Assembly: GCA_024349245.1 (NCBI GenBank)
Contig: JALDNG010001345.1
Span: forward strand, 42,481-106,480
DNA: 64,000 bases
Origin: Neodontobutis hainanensis
Lineage: Eukaryota > Chordata > Actinopteri > Gobiiformes > Odontobutidae
Direction of reading: 5' to 3'
The translations under genes were made by a program, and so were the position numbers. Position 1 is the stretch's first letter, and each line of letters starts with the position of its first letter. The notes under the pieces were generated by a model. It was not told the origin of the DNA. It did no database searches and saw nothing but the letters and a program-made list of their open reading frames with translations. This document shows, one piece after another, positions 9,215-20,425 of the stretch.

Positions 9215-11879
9215 CTGTGTGAGTTTGTCCGGTCTGATGCTCTGAGGTCACCTCTGGCTCTGGAAGAGGGAGAGATGGAGGCTTTGTGGTGTGGCTCGTT
9301 CTGACTGTGGGTTTCTTGTTGACTGGGAAACAACCAATACACCAGAGAGAAAGTACACAGAGTTACTCAGCGGTGGAAATAAATATGCATCACAAACTCT
9401 AAATTGATGGAGAAAAGTTCTGACATGTGACGTAAAGAACGAATTGAGAAAAAGTGAATGTGATCATCTATAATACTGTTTTCTTATTCTTGATTTTACA
9501 GAGGTTTCAGACAGATACATTAATGAGCTGGGCTCTAAACAAATGCTTGTGTAGATGACCTAAAGTTCTGAGTAAAAATCTGCCATGGCAAAGTTACATT
9601 ACATTTATTCATTTAACAGACGCTTTTCTCCAAAGAGGCTTACATTGTTCAACAGTAATTACCAGTTTTACAGACACTGGAGGCAAGGGGGGTTAAGTGT
9701 CTTGCCCAAGGACACATTGACAGCATCAACTGTGGGGAGAGCGGGAATCGAACCACCTACCTTCTGGTTCAAAGACGACTGCTCTACCCACTGAGCTACT
9801 GCCGTCTCAGGTTAAGACCAGGATGCATTGCTCTGATTGGTTCTGATGTGATGCATGTGTAGTTTTTCATATTCCATCAAAGTTTATTACATCATCTCAT
9901 CACCTGGGTTTATTTCTGCAGAACGAGGGCTGAAGGTGAGCTTCTGTTTATTCTCATCTGTAACTTCACACTTCAGAGTCGGATCAAACTGTGAAGGTTC
10001 ATCTGGATCCAGAAAGGCCACAGTGCTGTAACACTCAGAGTGAGACGTCTGCAGCTCTTTATCGTCTTTGTTCACGTCTTTGTCTTTGTTCGTCCACTTC
10101 ACTGAGAGTCTGCAGACTCCAAAAGTCCTCACAGAGCAGCTCAGAGTCACTCTGTCGTTAACTCTGTGTTCACTCACTGCACAAGTGGGACACAAAGAAC
10201 AAATCTTTTACTTATAACACGTCTGTAAAACAAGAGAATGATGTGATGTTTTTGCTTGTTTTTACTTTATTCACCAAGGTCCTAAGTTATTACAAGAGAA
10301 GCTGGGTTAATTTTCACTGCACACATTTGTAAAGCACAGCACTGCACACTCTGCAGACAGTGCACCTGAGTTACGCAGTGGTAATTCTCGACAGGTTCAG
10401 GTCAATATTCACAGATCAGAACGAGACCAGAAACCAACCAAGCCCTACATCTGGATTTTCAAAATAATACAAAAATAAAAAGACAAATATTCTTTATTTG
10501 AATATTTGTGGTTATTTAAACAATTAAGCATTAAATACAAAAAGATCCACAAAAACCAAAACAATTGATTGACAACAAGAATTAAAACAGGAAAAACAAA
10601 GCGATTGCAAACTAAACTTGTTTTCTGGTCCTTCTTCGAATAAAATTTGTTTTAGTCCGCCAAACATTTTTTCTTAATGGCTTTTATCAACCATCTCATT
10701 CTCTCCGTGGATGCTCTTCCAGTGCGGCTCTGAAACGCATAAAGTGGGCGAGGGTCTGCGACGTCGTTCGCTGGTGGAATTGAGGGTTAACGTTATCGGC
10801 AGAGCTTTGGCTTTTTATGGTAATGTGTAAACTAATGGTGGATGGGTTAAGCTTTTACACTGGTTTGGTTTTTAGAGAAATTAAACAATTAATTTTTATT
10901 ATTTTTGTCTCAAGAGAATACTTAAACAGGTAAAAGTGATTATGTTACATGCCCCTCTGCCCCATCCTCAGCAACTGCTGCATCTGCGAAACATTTAGGA
11001 AGAAAGGCCCAGACTAAAGGCGATCGCTGGGACTTTACAGAAGGGTCTGTGACTTCTTTTTCCTTAATTGATTATAGTGAGTATCTGATATAAATGTTTT
11101 TTTCTGCTTTCAAAATGTCCTCCAAACAATTCAGACAGGCACTTTTAGTGAGATATAGGACAAGCATTTAGTACAAATCACAAGAATATACGACTGAAAA
11201 TAGAATAAAAACTCACGGGTCACAACAGACAGAGGGATGATGGTGTCTTCTCCGTTCGGGTGGTAATATTCGTCGTACTGTTGACACCTGTAGACTCCGA
11301 CCTGTTCCTCTGAGACTCTCTCTAAAACCAGAGAACAGTCTTCAGACAGACTCACTCCTGAACTGACACTCGTCTTTTGTCCAAACACATAAAGGTCTGT
11401 TCGTCCTGAGGCGCTGGTGAAGTCCCAGGTGGTCTGTTCACACTCAGACTGATCAGGAGTCACACTTTCACAGGATAAAGTCACGTCTGCTCCTTCTCTC
11501 ACAGTCACAGAGGAACTATGGGCTGTAGGAGACAGAAAACATTAACAATAGCTTTAAATGAAATGTAATATCAATTACTTACAATTATTGATCTATGGTC
11601 TAAACCAGGAGTAACCAGAATATATCCATCAGAGCCTAAAGCTGCTCAGTCCCTGTTCTCTCTTTTTAATTTGTAAAAACACACATTACTAAGAACAACA
11701 CAGGAAGTCAACTATTCCATATTTTATTACACAATTAATTACATTTCTATAAAATGAATGTACTTCTAATATACTTCTAAGTTACTGTAGTCCCCTCTGC
11801 CCTTAATAAACCAGACTCACATCTCACCTGAAAACGTCAGAAAGAAGAGGAAAACCAGGAGAATCCAGGAGCAGTCCAT
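9215..11879 (-). CDS. Ig-superfamily receptor gene 2 (signal-V-C-stalk), 3' end uncertain
   Basis: Four exons on the minus strand: signal peptide 11879-11828 (MDCSWILLVFLFFLTFSG), V-type Ig 11522-11217, C-type Ig 10176-9904, stalk 9322-9215 (Pro/Thr/Ser-rich, ending in HQTGQTHT). All borders are GT-AG, all phases are 1, and the joined frame is open for 246 codons. V and C exons are almost identical to those of gene 1 and carry the same Ig cysteines and tryptophans. Further stalk copies at 7045-7109 and 5489-6684 lie downstream but are broken. No transmembrane exon was recognised. Its 5' side directly abuts an 11-bp minisatellite. Likely a surface or secreted immune-type receptor; ligand unknown. 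The ORF-only starts inside the V and C exons are not real starts. Confidence 0.7.
9590..9807 (-). mobile_element. tRNA-derived SINE inserted in Ig gene 2 intron
   Basis: Inverted relative to 4082-4270: the box B complement GGAATCGAACC and box A complement CCACTGAGCTA are at 9745-9795, the body phrase at 9700-9715, and the tail at 9590-9625. The flanks (CATGGCAAAGTT before, AAGACCAGGATGCATTGC after) are contiguous in Ig gene 1 near 818-850, so the insertion is absent there. Confidence 0.85.
10200..11130. other. Intron of Ig gene 2 between V and C exons; nothing recognised
   Basis: A/T-rich intronic sequence without recognisable exon, RNA or mobile-element protein. It is absent from the shorter corresponding intron of gene 1 (1192-1277), so it may be an insertion, but no terminal repeats were identified. 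Confidence 0.4.
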
Positions 11880-11883
11880 TGTT

Positions 11884-13566
11884 GGCCTCGTCTCAGTCTG
11901 GTCTCTCTCTGGTCTTGTTCTAGTCTCTCTCTGGTCTCTCTCTGTTCTCTCTCTGGTCTCTCTCTGGTACTGGTCTGGTCTCTCTCTGGTCTCTCTTTGG
12001 TCTCTCTCTGGTCTCTCTTTGGTCTCTCTCTGGTCTCTCTCTGGTCTCTCTCTGTACTCTCTCTGGTCTCTCTCTGTTCTCTCTCTGGTCTCTCTCTGGT
12101 ACTGGTCTGGTCTCTCTCTGGTCTCTCTTTGGTCTCTCTCTGGTCTCTCTTTGGTCTCTCTCTGGTCTCTCTCTGGTCTCTCTCTGGACTCTCTCTGGTC
12201 TCTCTCTGGTCTCTCTCTGGTCTCTCTCTGGTCTCTCTCTGGTCTCTCTCTGGTACTGGTCTGGTCTCTCTCTAGTCTCTCTCTGGTCTCTCTCAGGACT
12301 CTCTCTGGTCTCTTTCTGGTCTCTCTCTGGTCTCTTTCTGGTCTTGGTCTGGTCTCTCTCTGGTCTCTCTCTGGTCTCTCTCTGGTACTGGTCTGGTCTT
12401 GGTCTGGTACTGGTCTGGTCTTGGTCTGGTCTCTCTCTGGTACTGGTCTGGTCTTGGTCTGGTCTCTCTCTGGTCTCTCTCTGGTCTCTCTCTGGTCTCT
12501 CTCTGGTCTCTCTCTGGTCTCTCTCTGGTACTGGTCTGGTCTTGGTCTGGTCTCTCTCTGGTCTCTCTCTGGTACTGGTCTGGTCTTGGTCTGGTCTCTC
12601 TCTGGTACTGGTCTGGTCTCTCTCTGGTCTCTCTCTGGTCTCTCTCTGGTACTGGTCTGGTCTTGGTCTGGTCTCTCTCTGGTCTCTCTCTGGTACTGGT
12701 CTGCTCTCTCTCTGGTCTCTCTCTGGTCTCTCTGGTACTAGTCTGGTCTCTCTCTGGTCTCTCTCTGGTCTCTCTGGTCTCTCTGGTCTCTCTCTGGTAC
12801 TGGTCTGGTCTTGGTCTCGTCCCTCTCTCGTCTTTCTCTGGTCTCTCTCTGGTCTCTCTCTGGGCTTGTTCTAGTCTCTCTCTGGTCTCTCTCTCTCTCT
12901 GGTACTGGTCTGGTCTCTCTCTGGTCTCTCTTTGGTCTCTCTCTGGTCTCTCTCTGGACTCTCTCTGGACTCTCTCTGGTCTCTCTCTGCTCTCTCTCTG
13001 GTCTCTCTCTGGACTATCTCTGGACTCTCTCTGGTCTCTCTCTGGTCTCTCTCTGGTACTGGTCTGGTGTCTCTCTGGTCTCTCTTTGGTCTCTGTCTGG
13101 TCTCTCTCTGGACTCTCTCTGGACTCTCTCTGGTCTCTCTCTGGTCTCTCTCTGGTCTCTCTCTGGACTCTCTCTGGACTCTCTCTGGTCTCTCTCTGGT
13201 CTCTCTCTGGACTCTCTCTGGACTCTCTCTGGTCTCTCTCTGGTCTCTCTCTGGTCTCTCTCTGGACTCTCTCTGGACTCTCTCTGGTCTCTCTCTGGTC
13301 TCTCTCTGGTACTGGTCTGGTCTCTCTCTGGTCTCTCTCAGGACTCTCTCTGGTCTCTCTCTGGACTCTCTCTGGTACTGGTCTGGTCTCTCTCTGGTCT
13401 CTCTCTGGTCTCTCTCTGGTCTCTCTCTGGTCTCTCTCTGGTACTGGTCTGGTCTCTCTCTGGTCTCTCTCTGGTACTGGTCTGGTCTCTCTCTGGTCTC
13501 TCTTTGGTACTGGTCTGGTCTTGGTCTGGTCTCTCTCTGGTCTCTCTCTGGTACTGGTCTAGTTTT
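11884..13566. repeat. 11-bp minisatellite (GGTCTCTCTCT), ~153 units, immediately 5' of Ig gene 2
   Basis: Period 11 with variants GGTCTCTCTCT, GGTACTGGTCT, GGTCTTGGTCT and GGACTCTCTCT. The array starts within about 10 bases of the receptor start codon on the minus strand, so it occupies the 5' UTR or core promoter side. Long plus-strand ORFs (VSLWSLSGLSL) merely follow the 33-base super-period and are not genes. Confidence 0.96.
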
Positions 13567-14931
13567 TCTCAGATCTGAAACACATATACTCTTAAATTAA
13601 CACTCCCTTCATTTCTTTCTGCCACTTCCTCAAAATAAGCGTTTATTAAATGAAGAAAATTAGTGCATCACAAATTTTTAAATAAATAACAGAAATGACT
13701 CGTAAGAATCAGACAGTTGTGTTAAATAGAAATGTTCATGCATTTAGTTTTTAATGCTAAAGTTTATTTAGAGATAGATTTCGTGCATTGTGTTTGAAGA
13801 GTGCAGTAAAGAAAAGGGGAAGTGACAGTGGGACTCTTCACAGATAAATGCGGTCACACTTTTTTTGAGTCCGATGCTTGTATCGCGTCAGCAGCAGTTC
13901 ATGGAAAAAGAGCGTGTGCTGCAACATGCTTTTTATGATAATCACTCATTAACACTGAATTAATTTAGTCTGTAAATAAGTTGATAGTATCTTTCTAGAA
14001 GTGTCCATTTAATCATTTTTATTTTATTTATTATATATTTATTCATTTAAATTATTTTTATTGTATTTATTGTATTTATTTTTTTGTTTTTATTCATACA
14101 TGTTCCACACTTTTGGTGAGAGAGGATTTTCATTACTCTAATGTCTTGTACACATAGTTAAATGACAATACATGACTTTGTAATATATACTATATTATGA
14201 CTAATACATAATATAGTATATATTACATATTATTACATTAATGTTTCAGTTCTTCTACATTTCCAGAAAACAATAAAAGTGAACAGATAAAAAAGCAAAA
14301 TGATGCACAATAAAAATGTTGATTACATTTTTAAACAGTTTAATCACTTTTTTCTTGCTTTATTGAAGCTTTGTTTCTTGCAGTGAACAAAATACAATAG
14401 TTTAAGCAACAAAATAAAAAGCAGCCTTGAGCAGATTACTTCACAGTATGTTTTTATTATGGTTGTGCAATAAATGTTTCTGCAGAAAAACATCTATTAG
14501 ATCAGCTCGGTGGTTCAAGCAAAAGCTTTGAGTGTGTATTGGAGCTTCTGGCACTCTTGGTAGAGTCGGGAGAAGCTCCTCTAAACATGAGGTGTTTGAA
14601 GGTGGCACTAAATGACCGGGTCAAATGGAAGGGGTCCCTTTTATCAGTATCGGAGCTGGAGCAGTTTTCTGCTTTCAGTGAAGGCTCAATTGGAAAAGCT
14701 TGTATTCTAAATAGTGATGCCCCCCCCATTTTTCATCCACTATGGAGGCTTTTTAATTTGTAGACATTCTATGTCTTTGCTACAGGCTTTAGTGGCAGGT
14801 GAGGGGAGTAAGGCTAGACCTGATATTGGCTGGAAGTCCTTATGATGGTTTTTAACTGGAATAAACTGAATGCAGTGTGGCATTTTTGTGGGTCCCGTCT
14901 CATGTGGGGATCAAACGGAATGAAACTGCAG
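13567..14931. other. Intergenic region between Ig gene 2 and the lemd3 duplication
   Basis: Bases 13567-13830 are paralogous to 4510-4730 (5' flank of Ig gene 1). The rest is A/T-rich, with TATTTATT-type runs at 14020-14090. The short ORFs at 14502-14763 have no recognisable domain. No gene is supported here. Confidence 0.5.
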
Positions 14932-16191
14932 ACAGTGTTGATAGAGATAGTTTAAGAAATCTAAATCTTTGGGAAAATGGAGTGTTGCCGTTTAATTAAC
15001 CCTTTCATGCATAGTGGTCACTACAGTTGACAGCTATTTAAAAACTCTTTTCTTGTATGTGCATGGGTTCTGACTGAGATGTTGCATATAATCCACTTCA
15101 ATGGACGCTAATGCGTTAGTCTGTTACACTGCCACCCATTGGTCAGCCACTGTAAGTGTCAAAATAATCCTTGAAACCAAGATGGCCGACAGAAAGCCAG
15201 ACAGGCCGACCACCTCAGGAATATCTTGCCAATCCTTTCATAGTAGGAGACCATTGGAGGTAAAAAAAATATGACAACATTCATAGACATACATAAGAAA
15301 GGCTAGATGTCTCACGGCGCAGTCTCCGACGGCATCACCGGCGGCCATCTTGAAGCAGGCAAGCTTCCTATCGGACTCCATGGTACCTGATGTAAGGTGA
15401 GTGATCTGCACGAACATAAATACTTTTATCTCGCTGAAATCTTGACGGATTTACAAAATGTTTGATTTCTTACAAACGTTAATAATGTGGCTATAATTCT
15501 GGATGCGTGAACATGTTGAAATTGCAGCTTTTCTTTTCGAAAGACGACTTAATCGTGCAGCATAGTTGTGTATCACGGCTAACGTTACTTGTGCAAGTTA
15601 TCAAGGCTGAGACCACCATCGAGCTGTTCAGTTATAGTTTTACTGACACCAATAACGATTTTATGACAACTATTTTTTTATCTATATTACAGTCATTGTG
15701 AATGTGGTTGTAGTTATTAGCTGGCTTTGAGTGAGACCTAACGTTAGTAGTTACAGTTTAGCTGCTACCCAGCAATTTTACATCAGTGGGAGAGGCAGAA
15801 TTGCTCTTTCTTTTCAATATAACTTAAGTTGCACATGATTTCCAATCGGTTTGGTTTGTTAAAAACATCTTATTATTTTTATTTTTTGTAAAATGTGTTT
15901 TCTGAAGACATGCACATTAACCTAACCCTAAGACATACACAGTACCTGGAAGTGTCACAAACCATTTTGAGTATATAGAAAAATGCCTGTATTTGTATCT
16001 GTTTGCCGAATTTATCACCACTGATACAGTCTGAACTGTATGATAATGAGATGCAACTTAATTTATATGGAAAGATCATTCAGGGGTGGCTAGTTCAGTT
16101 CTAGTTTTTTTTTAAGCATAAAACATTTTTAAAGCATGTATTTAATATCTGTGTACTATACTCCATATATCTTTTTTTTTTTTTTTTTAAG

Positions 16192-16382
16192 GTGGCTGGA
16201 ATAACAACCCTAATGCCAGCCAGTTCAAGTACATCTTCAGGAAGCTGATGGCCCGGTGTGGGGTTGTTAAACCATGCAGAGGCAATGTGACAGCACAGGA
16301 TGACACAGAGTCCCTCCCAGCTGTCATTGTCACCTCTACAAGCCTGTCAGCTGTAGATATGTCCTCTGCAACAAATGAATAA
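16192..16382 (+). pseudogene. P-like transposase C-terminal exon remnant, copy 1
   Basis: After a T-rich tract and AAG acceptor, the frame reads GGWNNNPNASQFKYIFRKLM and ends in TAA after about 63 codons. The GGW-NNP-QF-RKL pattern resembles the C-terminus of THAP9/P-type transposases. No other transposase exon could be recognised in the element. Confidence 0.6.
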
Positions 16383-17023
16383 ATAGACTTTTGTGTAATT
16401 ATTCCATATTTTGTGTAGTAATTCTATATCAGAACCCTGATATACAATCCAAATAGTCTACAAGAAACTTCAGAGTGTTACCAAGAGGTTACCACACAGT
16501 AAGCCTTTATTATGTAGCCTATGTCTATGTTTTGGGTAACCAAAAGTCCTATGGGGAGTTTTGATAGGGCATTTTACAAAACGCATGAGCATACCTTGGC
16601 AAATCAATGGTCTAAAGTACTCATATTTCATTCTATATGGATCTGCTTTTGTACACAGCTTTACAAGACCTGGTGCTTGGACTCAGTTGTGTTTCTAAAG
16701 TCATATCAAGAGACCTAGAAGCTGAAATGTGGTCAGATGAGATGCTTGTTATCCAACAGAAAGAAAAAACAATATTCTAGCCTCTATAACTCTGTGCAAG
16801 TACTTCACATAATTATTCTGATTGTTTCCTAAGAAACTACAGGGTCTCAGTTTTCTAAAGAGGTCAGGCATTTGATGGTAGGCAAAAATAGCTGGGAACA
16901 GTGATCTCTGAAGTAGGCGCAGTGCAATGTCAAGGGAAAAGCCTAGTAAATGGCCCAATCCTCAAGAAGTTAAAATAAACATAATAATTCAAATTATTTT
17001 ATTATAATATTAACATTATAAAA

Positions 17024-17085
<62 letters not shown>
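17024..17085. repeat. (TG)n(TA)n microsatellite, copy 1
   Basis: A GT-dinucleotide run passes directly into a TA run inside the P-like element. The partner is at 22516-22575, slightly different in length. Confidence 0.95.
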
Positions 17086-17088
<3 letters not shown>

Positions 17089-17719
17089 TTCATTACTTGG
17101 GCGTGTGTATATTCATTGCATCTCTATGTTCTGTTCAATGTTATTTTCATATGGAAGTCCATGGTTATAATTATTCATAAGTATGCAGTGTCATAAGTAT
17201 ATCTCTGACGTTTATAACAAACTAGACTGTTTAAAAATCGGTAGAAAATTTAGCAAGTTATGGTTATTTAAAAAGTACATGCACCATTAAAACACAATGT
17301 TACGAGTGAGCAAGCTGCCTGTCACAAGATGGCCGCCAGTTGCGGACGTCGACCTCCATTGGCGACAGCGCGGACGAGACATCTAGCCTTTCTTATGTAT
17401 GTCTATGACAACATTGAGTAGGAGCTAAAGAAACATAGCATTGTCAAATTTTCAAAGTATTGATTTTATCTTGGGAGGAAATTTGGATTATTTATCTGTC
17501 CACTAATTTGGACATCATGCATTGTTGGTTATATTTCAACAACAATTAATTTTATTATCAGAACTTTGTTTATATTGTAAATAATATAGTTGCAGTACCT
17601 TTTTGGCTGTAAATCAATCTATGTATGTTATTACAATGTAATTAGCAGTTTTGTAACAAAAACTTTGTGCAAATAAGTTCTATTATGTGAATAATAGAAC
17701 TTGTATATATATTTTGTAG

Positions 17720-18190
17720 AGTTCAAGTGCAGAGCGTGATAGAAAGGCCTACAGGATAGTTGAGCAAATCCCATCCGGTTCAAGTGAGAATGAAGCTAGT
17801 AGCAGTGATAAAGAATGGCTGCCAGAAAAAGAAGCATTAGCCAGTAGTGACAGTGAAACTGAGGATGCTGAGGAAGTTGAGTGTGAGGATGCTGAGGAAG
17901 TTGAGTGTGAGGATGCTGAGGGAGTTGAGTGTGAGGATGCTGAGGGAGTTGAGTGTGAGGATGCTGAGGAAGTTGAGTGTGAGGATGCTGAGGAAATTGA
18001 GTGTGAGGATGCTGAGGGAGTTGAGTGTGAGGATGCTGAGGGAGTTGAGTGTGAGGATGCTGAGGGAGTTGAGTGTGAGGATGCTGAGGAAGTTGAGTGT
18101 GAGGATGCTGAGGGAGTTGAGTGTGAGGATGCTGAGGGAGTTGAGTGTGAGGATGCTGAGGGAGTTGAGTGTGAGGATGCTGAGGAGTTG
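17720..18190 (+). pseudogene. piggyBac transposase N-terminal acidic remnant, copy 1
   Basis: An AG acceptor at 17718-17719 opens a frame beginning SSSAERDRKAYRIVEQ, rich in Ser and Glu/Asp, that runs into repeats of E-D-A-E-(E/G)-V-E-C. Acidic N-termini are common in piggyBac-type transposases. The frame is lost once 23-base units appear at about 18170-18190. The sequence after the array (APPKIAQEQN near 18738) may be the continuation, but no catalytic domain follows before the right end. Confidence 0.55.
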
Positions 18191-18740
18191 AGTGTGAGGA
18201 TGCTGAGGGAGTTGAGTGTGAGGATGCTGAGGAGTTGAGTGTGAGGATGCTGAGGAGTTGAGTGTGAGGATGCTGAGGAGTTGAGTGTGAGGATGCTGAG
18301 GGAGTTGAGTGTGAGGATGCTGAGGAGTTGAGTGTGAGGATGCTGAGGGAGTTGAGTGTGAGGATGCTGAGGAGTTGAGTGTGAGGATGCTGAGGAGTTG
18401 AGTGTGAGGATGCTGAGGAGTTGAGTGTGAGGATGCTGAGGGAGTTGAGTGTGAGGATGCTGAGGAGTTGAGTGTGAGGATGCTGAGGGAGTTGAGTGTG
18501 AGGATGCTGAGGGAGTTGAGTGTGAGGATGCTGAGGAGTTGAGTGTGAGGATGCTGAGGAGTTGAGTGTGAGGATGCTGAGGAGTTGAGTGTGAGGATGC
18601 TGAGGAGTTGAGTGTGAGGATGCTGAGGAGTTGAGTGTGAGGATGCTGAGGGAGTTGAGTGTGAGGATGCTGAGGGAGTTGAGTGTGAGGATGCTGAGGA
18701 GTTGAGTGTGAGGATGCTGAGGAGTTGAGTGTGAGGATGC
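17861..18740. repeat. 24/23-bp minisatellite in piggyBac remnant, copy 1
   Basis: The first part is made of 24-base units (eight codons on the plus strand); later units are mixed 24 and 23 bases long, the shorter lacking one base in the GAGGGAGTT segment. About 37 units. The long minus-strand ORFs (HPHTQLL...) are shadows kept open because every minus frame of the unit lacks stops. Confidence 0.96.
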
Positions 18741-19359
18741 ACCACCTAAAATAGCTCAAGAACAGAACAAAATAAGTTATATTTGGAAAACAAAAATCAG
18801 ACAAGTGTTAGATGTACTTGAGGCTTTGTGCCCTGGGTGCTTTGGAAGTTTTCATACACGATAGAATTAGCTAAATTTCGTCTAAAAATGTGTTTAAAAA
18901 ACTGATGACAATATTTTTGATAAAATATGTTCAAAATGGAAGAGTTTAGTAATTTTGTAATGCATTGAGCAGTGTTAGAACCTAAAAACTTAAATGCATG
19001 CAGTCCACCTGAGTGGACAGGTGAAGAACTCATTGAGCGTTACAAGTAAAAAAAAAAAAAGTGCAGTTTTTCTTTATTTATGCCCAAAGGGTAATAAAAG
19101 CACTGTGAAAAAAAATCTTGACTGTGGCTTTCATAATTCATGCATGAAAGGGTTAACAGCAACAGGTTTCCTTGCGTTATAAAATGTATGTTTTCATTAC
19201 TTTCTGTGGAGGTTTTATTCTCCAACCAGTTGGGGGCAGCATATCACTGACCGGGCCTAGTCTGCCCATAATTAAAAGAAGAAGAGCTAATTTCCTTTGC
19301 TGCAACTTTGTGCCTACGTCATATCCGTCGCACGGCCTTCTCCCAGAGTTTTAGCCAAG

Positions 19360-20425
19360 ATGGCGTCTACGCAGTTAACGGATGAGGAGCTTTTCTCCGA
19401 ACTAAAGCGCTACGGTTTCACGCCTGGTCCTGTTACGGAGAACACTCGACCGGTGTATTTGAAGAAACTGAAGAAACTCCGCGAAGAGCAGCAACAGCGA
19501 GGAAGTTTGAGACAAAGTAAGACTCGCAGCGGGTCTTTTAACAACAACAGTAGCCCGATCGGCGGCGGCAATACGGCGGGCTCCAGGCCAACAGGCGCCA
19601 GACCAGCCAGACCCGGCCGGAAGTCGACTGTACTCGGCTTCAGCTCGGATGAATCTGACGCTGAAGCTCCACAGAAAAGTAGAGGCCTAAATCACGGCAG
19701 TAAGGCGGGTAAAGGCTCGGGTTATACACAGCAACCGAATACACGGCTCAGCCTCCCGCTTAGTACAACTATCACTAGTTTAAGTGAGACTGGAGCTAGG
19801 CGGAAAAGCAGCGGTAATCCCACTTTGCTAGCCCGGGAAGTGTGTCTCTGAACTGGGAAAACCGTGCCAAGTCCAGCGCTGAGGCCGGAGGGAGGGATTA
19901 CGACGAATCCGGGGAAGACGACGACCATGACGGTGAGAAAGAGTTAAAATCCCGCTCTTTAAACGGGAGCAGGACGTCTCATTTGGGCGCTAAAGCCAAG
20001 CAAACAGGGGAGTACTCCGACTCAGACGAAGACGACGAAGAGGGGGTTGGGGGGAACGGCGTCGAGCCGCGGAGACGGAGCCCTCCCAAAGAGCTCAGCC
20101 CGCCTCGAAGAGTTAACAGAGGGACTTCCACGTTTAACGAAATCAAACCGAGCAGCCCAAACATGCTTTCAATCCGGAGAGATGAGGTCGAACTGGGGCC
20201 CAAACGACGGGACCCGATAGGAGCTCCACCGCCGAGCTACAACTTCTCAAAGAACTACGCCGGAAATCACGGAGGACGCGGATACGACCAACCACGTCGC
20301 CGGCAAGGACGGGAAGGATGTCAGTCCTTCTTTTGGTTTGAGATCTCGGTTTTCCAGCTACAGCAGCGTGTCCCAGAGCTACAGGGGAACCACTCCAATC
20401 ACTCTGCCCAGAACCACTCTCACAG
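19360..20425 (+). pseudogene. Partial duplicate of lemd3 exon 1
   Basis: Same start codon context (AAGATGGCG) and LEM domain as the main gene, but a missing T at about 19824 (TTT versus TTTT at 25313) shifts the frame around codon 155. The copy ends at the duplication junction 20425, before the first transmembrane segment; beyond it the reading enters unrelated sequence and stops. It could still make a short LEM-domain protein of about 160 residues if transcribed. A false duplication in the assembly is an alternative. Confidence 0.75.

Larger units (their letters stand above)
15282..17407 (+). mobile_element. P-element-like (THAP9-type) transposon nested in piggyBac, copy 1
   Basis: It has terminal inverted repeats of about 30 bases (left CATAGACATACATAAG..., right its complement) and an 8-bp target duplication ACAACATT at 15274-15281 and 17408-17415. 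An 8-bp duplication and the coding remnant at 16192-16382 fit the P superfamily. Just inside the ends are inverted GGCGGCCATCTTG / CAAGATGGCCGCC motifs. At 2126 bp with only a C-terminal coding scrap, it is non-autonomous. hAT elements also make 8-bp duplications and remain an alternative. Confidence 0.72.
15000..19152 (+). mobile_element. piggyBac-like transposon, copy 1 (decayed)
   Basis: It is flanked by TTAA on both sides (14996-14999 and 19153-19156), with inverted ends starting CCCTTTCATGCAT and closing ATGCATGAAAGGG. TTAA targets and CCC(T)-type ends are hallmarks of piggyBac. Inside, a remnant of an acidic N-terminal transposase region is at 17720-18770; the catalytic body is not recognisable. 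A P-like transposon is nested at 15282-17407. The element lies about 200 bases upstream of the lemd3 start codon. Confidence 0.8.
14932..20421. repeat. Unit 1 of a 5.49 kb direct tandem duplication
   Basis: ACAGTGTTGATAGAGATAG occurs at 14932 and 20422, and everything after the first follows after the second at an offset of 5490 with few differences. The unit contains a short 5' stretch, the piggyBac-like element, and the lemd3 5' region and most of exon 1. The join at 20422-20425 uses ACAG as shared sequence. Confidence 0.95.

Noticed and set aside
12019..13600. Several long plus-strand ORFs (VSLWSLSGLSL repeats)
   Set aside because: Stop-free frames of an 11-bp repeat; no start context, domain or splice support.
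14502..14763. Overlapping short ORFs on both strands
   Set aside because: No recognisable domain, start context or neighbours; not supported as a gene.
15909..15932. Telomere-like TTAACCTAACCCTAA, also at 21411
   Set aside because: Fewer than three hexamer copies and inside the P-like transposon; not an interstitial telomere.
17749..18804. Minus-strand ORFs of 300-350 codons (HPHTQLL repeats), also 23287-24296
   Set aside because: Shadow of the piggyBac remnant's 24/23-bp repeat; remains open despite 23-base frame shifts, which shows it is not under coding constraint.
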